11,164 bases of DNA from Clostridiales bacterium (lineage in GTDB: Bacteria; Bacillota; Clostridia; Saccharofermentanales; Saccharofermentanaceae): contig JAFGGR010000170.1 in the NCBI GenBank assembly GCA_016930475.1, forward strand, positions 1 to 11,164, given 5' to 3'. Position 1 is the stretch's first letter. Each line of letters begins with the position of its first letter. Position numbers and translations under genes: made by a program. Below, piece after piece: positions 6,888-11,164 of this stretch. The notes below the pieces were generated by a model. It had not been told where the DNA came from, made no database searches, and saw only the letters and a program-made list of their open reading frames with translations.

Positions 6888-8464
6888 ACTACGGAATATA
6901 CGGCGGCGCGTTTGATCCATTCCACAACGGGCATATCGAAGTGATACGCGGGGCTCTTGCAAGCGGTCTGATCCAGCGATTGACGGTCGTTCCGACCGGC
7001 TCGCCGGTCTTTAAGAGCAATCGGGATCTGACCTTGGCTCCGTATCGTTTTTTCATGACGCGAAAAGCCCTGAAAGACATGCCTGAGTGCGTAGTGTCTC
7101 CGGTAGAGATACTGAGCCGCGAGACATCGTATACGATCGACACATTACGATCGGTTGTGAAATCAGAGAATATCGGAGAAGAGGACCGATTGTTTCTGAT
7201 TTGCGGCGCGGACGTACTTTTCGAGTTCGAAAAATGGTTTAAGCCCGAAGAAATCCTTGAAACAGCGACGCTGATGGTCGCCGAGAGACCCGGTTATCGA
7301 AACGATGAGATTCGAGCTAAGGCATCGGAGATCATGACGCAGTTCGGCGGTCAGGTCGTCTTTTTCCCGATCGAAGCGGTGGATGTCTCGTCGAGTGACA
7401 TCCGAAAGACCCTTGATTTCTCGAGTGTCCCCGAAGGCGTGAAAGAATTTATCGAGACCAATGACTTGTACCCCGCCGACCGGCCACTTGATCAAATCCG
7501 CGATAACACATTCGAGATGCTTTGTGAATACAGCCGTACGCTATTTTCGGAAATATCCGAAAAGCGTCTCCTGCACAGCCTGAACACCGCCATATTAGCC
7601 GTTCGCTATGCGATACGATTCGGCGAGGACCCCGATAAAGCGGCCGTTGCGGGACTTCTTCACGATTGTGCCAAGGAACTGCCGGAGAGTGAAATGTTGG
7701 AGATGGCCGGGGAGGAAGGGAACGAGTATTCGATCATCGAGATGCTCCACGCACCGGCAGGTGCCCAATACGCGGAGACACGCTATAATGTCCGTGAGGA
7801 CGACATACTAAAAGCCATCGGGTACCATACGACCGGACGAGCACACATGACCGGGATCGACAAGATCGTGTACCTTGCGGATAAGCTGGAGCCGGCTCGT
7901 AAGTTTGACGATTTGAAAGAGATTAGAAGACTCGTCGAAACGGATCTGGACGCCGCTATGATCGAATGTTTGAACTCGGTCCGGGACTCTCTCACTCGAA
8001 AAGGAATGCCTTTCCATAAAAATTCATCAATGGCACTTGCTGAGTTGTTACAAAAGAAGACATCTACAATCAATAAGGAGGAAAGAATGAATTCAACAAC
8101 AACGAGCGAAAAAATCGCCGAAATTCTGACGAACAAGAAAGCAGCTGACGTCGAAATCATACCTGTTGCAACCAAAACGATCATTGCGGACTATTTCGTC
8201 ATAGCGAGCGGAACTTCAACGACACACGTCAAAGCACTGGCCGATGAGGTCGCATACGTTTTAAAGAATGAATGCGGTATCAGTCCGGAAAGGATCGAAG
8301 GGATGTCCACCGCTCGATGGGTCCTGCTCGATTATAAAGATGTTGTGGTTCATATATTTCATCCCGAAGAACGTGCGAATTACAGCCTCGAAAAGCTTTG
8401 GGGAACCCGTCCCGCTGATCCGACGATCGTGGAAGAAGGTCCCGAAACAACGGCAGATTCCTGA
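6884..8464 (+). CDS. nadD: Fused NadD-YqeK-RsfS protein (nicotinate-nucleotide adenylyltransferase, HD-domain Ap4A hydrolase, ribosomal silencing factor)
   Basis: Three families lie in one 526-codon frame. Residues 1 to about 198 are NadD, which adenylylates nicotinate mononucleotide: GGAFDPFHNGH (7-17) is the nucleotidyltransferase signature and SSSDIRK (169-175) matches the ISSTxIR motif. Residues about 201-390 are YqeK, an HD-domain symmetrical Ap4A hydrolase: His231, His260-Asp261 in LLHDCAK, LHAPAGA (288-294), YHTTG (314-318) and YLADKLEP (330-337). Residues 402-526 are RsfS, which binds ribosomal protein uL14 and blocks subunit joining: DYFVIASGTST (436-446) and LLDYKDVVVHIFHPEERANY (481-500). 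The TTG start is supported by GGGGA at 6872-6876 and by the TTGA overlap with the purD stop. NadD-YqeK fusions are known in some Bacillota, as far as I recall; the RsfS extension is unusual and may reflect a lost stop codon near 8052-8076. Confidence 0.85.
   Translation: MNYGIYGGAFDPFHNGHIEVIRGALASGLIQRLTVVPTGSPVFKSNRDLTLAPYRFFMTRKALKDMPECVVSPVEILSRETSYTIDTLRSVVKSENIGEEDRLFLICGADVLFEFEKWFKPEEILETATLMVAERPGYRNDEIRAKASEIMTQFGGQVVFFPIEAVDVSSSDIRKTLDFSSVPEGVKEFIETNDLYPADRPLDQIRDNTFEMLCEYSRTLFSEISEKRLLHSLNTAILAVRYAIRFGEDPDKAAVAGLLHDCAKELPESEMLEMAGEEGNEYSIIEMLHAPAGAQYAETRYNVREDDILKAIGYHTTGRAHMTGIDKIVYLADKLEPARKFDDLKEIRRLVETDLDAAMIECLNSVRDSLTRKGMPFHKNSSMALAELLQKKTSTINKEERMNSTTTSEKIAEILTNKKAADVEIIPVATKTIIADYFVIASGTSTTHVKALADEVAYVLKNECGISPERIEGMSTARWVLLDYKDVVVHIFHPEERANYSLEKLWGTRPADPTIVEEGPETTADS
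8076..8081 (+). promoter_or_regulatory. Strong Shine-Dalgarno site inside the fused frame
   Basis: AGGAGG, within AAGGAGG at 8075-8081, lies five bases before an in-frame ATG at 8087. It is the best ribosome binding site in the window and sits exactly at the YqeK-RsfS domain boundary, where it reads as the codons for Asn-Lys-Glu-Glu-Arg. A TAA in another frame at 8074-8076 overlaps its left edge, the usual arrangement between two separate coupled genes. Confidence 0.85.
8087..8464 (+). CDS. rsfS: Ribosomal silencing factor RsfS, likely internal translation start
   Basis: The 125-residue product from this ATG is a complete RsfS (Iojap/DUF143) protein, a typical length for the family. RsfS binds uL14 on the large subunit and prevents joining with the small subunit when nutrients run short. 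The ATG is in frame with the upstream NadD-YqeK sequence, so this may be a second product of the same frame. The perfect AGGAGG site makes independent initiation likely regardless of whether the upstream frame truly reads through. Where homologues usually have an EG-containing segment before W-x-L-L-D-Y, this protein has GMSTARW (473-479 in fused numbering), a small divergence. The C-terminal tail after KLWGTRP is acidic and probably disordered. Confidence 0.75.
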   Translation: MNSTTTSEKIAEILTNKKAADVEIIPVATKTIIADYFVIASGTSTTHVKALADEVAYVLKNECGISPERIEGMSTARWVLLDYKDVVVHIFHPEERANYSLEKLWGTRPADPTIVEEGPETTADS

Positions 8465-8612
8465 CCGCTCTTCGGAAAGATCAATACTCTCCGTGACTGA
8501 AGAAGATGACAGGGTCATTCTTTGACGAATTTACGATCGCGTGTCGTTTTTTGGGCACCTGATAAAGCCCGCTGACTGGTATTCTTTTCATCAACAGGAG
8601 CGGGAACCGGAT
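8465..8612. other. Short intergenic region before comEA
   Basis: A TTGACG at 8522-8527 resembles a -35 element, but no good -10 follows at 16-18 bases. A weak hairpin, ACGA (8533-8536) with TCGT (8544-8547), runs into six T residues (8547-8552) and could be a poor terminator. Neither is strong enough to call. The frame of comEA is open back to a GTG at 8541. Confidence 0.35.
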
Positions 8613-9368
8613 ATGGACTCATCGAAGAAAAGGACATTTGGAATTCTGATCACTGCCGCTATCGGATTGATCGCGTGCGGTGTGCGTTTGTATTATGAAT
8701 ATCGAACACCTCCGGCAGTCATTTACAGAAATGCTGATTCGACATCGCCGACCTCTTTTATCGGAACCGGCCCCTCTCTTGCAGATAACGCAGTACTATC
8801 TTACGGTCTTGGAGACGATGGGATTGAAGAGACCGCCATCCCCGAAGAAACCCGGCCTGAGCCGATTCCGATATATCTTTGCGGTGCCGTAGAGATGCCG
8901 GGAGTTTATTATGTCGAGATCAACACCTTTCTCTTTGAATTGATCGATCGTGCCGGTGGCCTCAAACCGGATGCAGCATCGAATCACATTAACATGGTGA
9001 TGGCATTGGACGCACCGGTTTCCGTATATATTCCATGGCTTTTTGAATTAGATCAGGAGGAACCTGCGTTATCTCAAACAATGACCGGCGGATTTATCCG
9101 CGACAGCGAGGATGCCTATATTTGGGGTGAACCATGCAGCGAAGATCCGGACACCCGGGAAGTCGGGAACGAATCGCTTAAGATAAATATCAACACGGCG
9201 GATTTAAGTGAATTGGTGAAGCTGTCCGGGATCGGGGAAGTGACAGCTTCGGCCATTATTCGCTACAGGACAGATAACGGAACGTTCGAGAAAATCGAAG
9301 ATATCATGAAGGTGCCGGGGATCAAGCAGGGTAGATATGACGCTATCAAGGACAGCATTGAAGTGTAA
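8613..9368 (+). CDS. comEA: ComEA-type DNA receptor (SLBB and helix-hairpin-helix domains)
   Basis: The 251-residue protein has a short basic N-terminus and a transmembrane segment (about 8-28), an acidic low-complexity linker, an SLBB domain (about 85-140, beginning PIYLCGAVEMPGVYYV) and a C-terminal double helix-hairpin-helix domain (about 189-251: ININTADLSELVKLSGIGEV and VPGIKQGRYDAI). This order is that of ComEA, the membrane-anchored receptor for double-stranded DNA in natural transformation. A longer start at GTG 8541 would add 24 residues ahead of the membrane anchor. I prefer ATG 8613 because the anchor then lies at the N-terminus; AGGAG at 8596-8600 is 12 bases away, rather far. comEB and comEC do not follow, so any uptake machinery is encoded elsewhere. 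A stretch of about 45 residues between SLBB and HhH is poorly conserved and acidic. Confidence 0.88.
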   Translation: MDSSKKRTFGILITAAIGLIACGVRLYYEYRTPPAVIYRNADSTSPTSFIGTGPSLADNAVLSYGLGDDGIEETAIPEETRPEPIPIYLCGAVEMPGVYYVEINTFLFELIDRAGGLKPDAASNHINMVMALDAPVSVYIPWLFELDQEEPALSQTMTGGFIRDSEDAYIWGEPCSEDPDTREVGNESLKININTADLSELVKLSGIGEVTASAIIRYRTDNGTFEKIEDIMKVPGIKQGRYDAIKDSIEV

Positions 9369-9414
9369 GGCGGATCAGATCCCCGAAGGAGGATTAACGA
9401 AGAGAAGAAGCAAC

Positions 9415-9443
9415 TTGCATTTGGTGTTTTTCTGGAGTAAACT
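9415..9443 (+). promoter_or_regulatory. Putative promoter of the thrS T-box leader
   Basis: TTGCAT (9415-9420) and TAAACT (9438-9443) are separated by 17 bases. Each matches consensus only partly, but the position is right: transcription would begin near 9450, just before the first base-paired segment of the T-box Stem I. It lies 46 bases beyond the comEA stop. Confidence 0.5.
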
Positions 9444-9449
9444 TACCTC

Positions 9450-9713
9450 CATAGATAAAGACTGTGACAGGGACATGCACCGATCGTACGGATCATCAGA
9501 GAAGGAAGACCATTGGCTGGAAGTCTTCCGCGATCAACTTTTCGAGTGTACCCCCCTTGAGTCTCCGGGAGAACGCGGCGAACCATTGACCGCTAATAAC
9601 TCAGGACGCTGACTGCGTTACCGTCATTGATGAAGAGGCGCTCCGAGGAGCGCAATTTGGGTGGAACCGTGCGACCAGCACCCCAGAAGGGGTTGGATCG
9701 CGTGGTTTTTTTT
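9450..9713 (+). promoter_or_regulatory. T-box leader RNA controlling thrS (tRNA-Thr responsive)
   Basis: The conserved T-box core GGGTGGAACCGTGCG lies at 9659-9673, ahead of a terminator and a ThrRS gene. Stem I can be drawn: AGACT (9459-9463) with AGTCT (9560-9564); CACCGA (9478-9483) with TCGAGTG (9542-9548, one bulge); GATC (9491-9494) with GATC (9532-9535); and GGAAGAC with GTCTTCC closing a CATTGGCTGGAA loop, with the AG-bulge sequence CAGAGA just before it. The Thr codon ACC at 9550-9552 falls in the expected Specifier Loop. GCGCTCC-GA-GGAGCGC (9638-9653) is a perfect hairpin at the place of Stem III. By known T-box logic, uncharged tRNA-Thr pairs at ACC and with the TGGA bulge, stabilising the antiterminator and allowing thrS transcription. 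The pairing is by eye, not a computed fold. Confidence 0.9.
9666..9713 (+). terminator. Intrinsic terminator of the thrS T-box (attenuator)
   Basis: A long stem pairs ACCGTGCGA (9666-9674) with TCGCGTGGT (9698-9706), then CCA with TGG, and ACCCC (9680-9684) with GGGGT (9689-9693), around an AGAA loop, with an A bulge at 9697. Eight T residues follow or overlap at 9706-9713. The left arm shares ACCG with the T-box core, so terminator and antiterminator are mutually exclusive. Confidence 0.93.
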
Positions 9714-9734
9714 ATTTATTTTCGGGAGGTCACT

Positions 9735-11164
9735 ATGTTTGATTTTGAAACAGAACAGGGTAGGGCACAGTATCGACACACCAGTTCGCATATTTTGGCA
9801 CAGGCGGTCAAGAGACTTTGGCCGGAGACGAAGCTTGCCATCGGGCCAGCTATAGAGGACGGATTCTACTATGACTTCGATCACGAAGGAACCTTCAATA
9901 AAGAGGATATGGATAAGATCGAGGACATGATGAAGAAGATTATTCGCGAGGATCTGCCGATCGAGCGCTTTGAATTGCCGCGTACGGAGGCGAGAAAATT
10001 GATGGAGGACCAAGGGGAGCCTTACAAGGTCGAACTGATCGACGATCTTCCCGAGGACGCGACGATTTCTTTTTATCGCCAGGGAGATTTTACCGATCTT
10101 TGCGCGGGACCGCACCTTGACAGCACCGGTGAAGTAAAGGCGTTCAAGTTAACGATGGTCGCCGGAGCGTACTGGCGCGGAAGTGAAAAGAATAAGATGC
10201 TACAGAGAATTTACGGCACCAGTTTTCCGGATAAAGGGATGCTCAAGGAACATCTGGACCGCATCGAGGAAGCCAAGAAAAGAGATCATAATAAAATTGG
10301 GCGCGAACTCAAGTATTTCACGACTGCCGAATGTGTCGGACAGGGACTTCCGATATTTCTTCCGAAAGGAACCCGGGTGCTTCAGACACTCATCCGTTTT
10401 GTTGAGGACGAGGAGATAAAGAGAGGCTATCAATACACGCGCACACCGTTCATGGCAAAGTCGGATTTGTATAAGATTTCCGGTCACTGGTACCATTATC
10501 GTGACGGGATGTTCCTTATGGGCGATACTTCCGTACTGGATAGCGGAGATCCGGATGCGAATGATTCCGAAATATACGCGCTTCGCCCAATGACCTGTCC
10601 GTTTCAGTACCATGCTTACCTGAACGAATCGAGAAGTTATCGGGATCTACCGATTCGATATGCCGAGACTTCGACTCTGTTCAGAAACGAGACTTCGGGA
10701 GAGATGCACGGATTGATCCGTTTGCGTCAGTTTACGATTTCCGAGGGACACCTGATTTGCACTCCGGAACAGCTTGAGCCGGAGTTTAAGGGAGCACTTG
10801 ACTTGGCCAATTATGTACTTGATTCCATCGGGCTTTCCGACGATGTCAGCTACCGTTTTTCGAAATGGGATATCAACAACAAGGAGAAGTACGTCGGGAC
10901 CGCAGAAGAGTGGGAGGCGGTCCAGGATACGATGCGCGGGATATTGGATGATCTTGGTATCGATTATCGGGAAGCAGACGGAGAGGCGGCCTTCTACGGG
11001 CCGAAACTCGATATTCAGATCAAAAACGTCTGGGGCAAGGAAGACACACTCGTAACGATCCAGATCGACTTCCAGCAAGGGAAGCTTTTCGGGATGGAAT
11101 ATACCGACCGTGACGGGCAGAAGAAAAATCCATACATTATTCATCGGACGTCGATCGGATGCTA
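9735..11164 (+). CDS. thrS: Threonine-tRNA ligase lacking a TGS domain, partial at the window end
   Basis: ThrRS charges tRNA-Thr and edits mischarged Ser-tRNA. The first 476 codons are present, ending in HRTSIGC; about 100 more, including most of the anticodon-binding domain, would lie beyond. ATG 9735 follows GGGAGGT (9724-9730) and the T-box terminator. The protein starts directly at the editing domain: RHTSSH (14-19, HxxxH) and DLCAGPH (121-127, with Cys123 and His127). The roughly 60-residue TGS domain of typical ThrRS is absent. The catalytic core has RPMTCP (284-289, Cys288), FRNETSGEMHGLIRLRQF (316-333), His339 and His470; Cys288, His339 and His470 correspond to the zinc ligands of the Escherichia coli enzyme. 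A Gly/Asp-rich insertion (about 262-280) precedes RPMTCP. The sequence diverges from the common form, like some clostridial second-type ThrRS. Confidence 0.93.
   Translation, partial: MFDFETEQGRAQYRHTSSHILAQAVKRLWPETKLAIGPAIEDGFYYDFDHEGTFNKEDMDKIEDMMKKIIREDLPIERFELPRTEARKLMEDQGEPYKVELIDDLPEDATISFYRQGDFTDLCAGPHLDSTGEVKAFKLTMVAGAYWRGSEKNKMLQRIYGTSFPDKGMLKEHLDRIEEAKKRDHNKIGRELKYFTTAECVGQGLPIFLPKGTRVLQTLIRFVEDEEIKRGYQYTRTPFMAKSDLYKISGHWYHYRDGMFLMGDTSVLDSGDPDANDSEIYALRPMTCPFQYHAYLNESRSYRDLPIRYAETSTLFRNETSGEMHGLIRLRQFTISEGHLICTPEQLEPEFKGALDLANYVLDSIGLSDDVSYRFSKWDINNKEKYVGTAEEWEAVQDTMRGILDDLGIDYREADGEAAFYGPKLDIQIKNVWGKEDTLVTIQIDFQQGKLFGMEYTDRDGQKKNPYIIHRTSIGC

Noticed and set aside
1970..8464. Very frequent GATC and GGGATC tetramers or hexamers
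   Set aside because: They fall mostly on Gly-Ile, Val-Ile and Asp-Arg type codon pairs in the coding frames and fit the preference for ATC and GAT codons rather than a dispersed repeat.
8268..8525. 85-codon + frame overlapping rsfS
   Set aside because: It is a shifted frame of a clear RsfS sequence with no motif and no ribosome binding site.
8533..8552. Hairpin ACGA/TCGT followed by six T residues, possible terminator after rsfS
   Set aside because: Only four base pairs with a seven-base loop; too weak to call.
9386..9394. Perfect AAGGAGGAT Shine-Dalgarno-like sequence after comEA
   Set aside because: No ATG, GTG or TTG follows at a proper distance with an open frame. It may be a remnant of a lost gene or chance.
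9337..9612. 91-codon + frame overlapping the end of comEA
   Set aside because: It runs through the T-box promoter and Stem I, whose base pairing explains the sequence, and its product resembles nothing.

Overview
The window looks like a chromosomal segment of a low-to-medium GC Gram-positive anaerobe, most likely a member of the Clostridia (Bacillota). This rests on a tRNA-Thr-responsive T-box leader, a PurF with propeptide and 4Fe-4S cysteines of the Bacillus type, strong AGGAGG Shine-Dalgarno sites, a TTG start codon, a lipoprotein with a Thr-Pro spacer, and clostridial-type PurN and ComEA architectures. The species cannot be named from the sequence alone. All recognised genes lie on the + strand. 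No mobile element, CRISPR array, tRNA or rRNA is visible.

Layout. Positions 1-230 hold no convincing gene but end in a plausible promoter. A CapA-family (PGA_cap metallophosphatase fold) lipoprotein follows at 271-1383. A well-formed promoter at 1394-1422 then opens a purine biosynthesis operon: purE, purF, purN, purH and purD (1459-6887), with 1-18 bp gaps or ATGA overlaps. This is the Bacillus-type order with purK, purB, purC, purS/Q/L and purM absent, so five genes supply only part of the route from PRPP to IMP.

The purD stop codon overlaps a TTG start (TTGA) of a 526-codon frame that joins three normally separate proteins: NadD (NAD synthesis), the YqeK HD-type diadenosine tetraphosphate hydrolase and RsfS (ribosomal silencing factor). 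No stop codon separates YqeK from RsfS. A perfect Shine-Dalgarno site and ATG sit inside the frame at the boundary, so RsfS may be made both fused and free. A single extra base in a nearby A-run would restore a stop codon that overlaps the Shine-Dalgarno site. Whether this is a real fusion, a recent frameshift or an assembly error is the main open question of the window.

Downstream lie comEA (8613-9368: membrane anchor, SLBB and helix-hairpin-helix domains for DNA uptake), then a promoter, a T-box leader with a probable ACC (Thr) specifier and a strong terminator (about 9415-9713), and thrS (from 9735, running off the window). This ThrRS lacks the usual N-terminal TGS domain and begins directly with the editing domain.

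Taken together, the central operon makes purine nucleotides and then, translationally coupled to it, the adenylylation step of NAD synthesis, Ap4A clearance and ribosome subunit control. The link between nucleotide supply and ribosome silencing is inference from gene order. The individual families are mostly ordinary; the unusual features are the fused frame, the stripped-down pur operon and the TGS-less ThrRS under T-box control.
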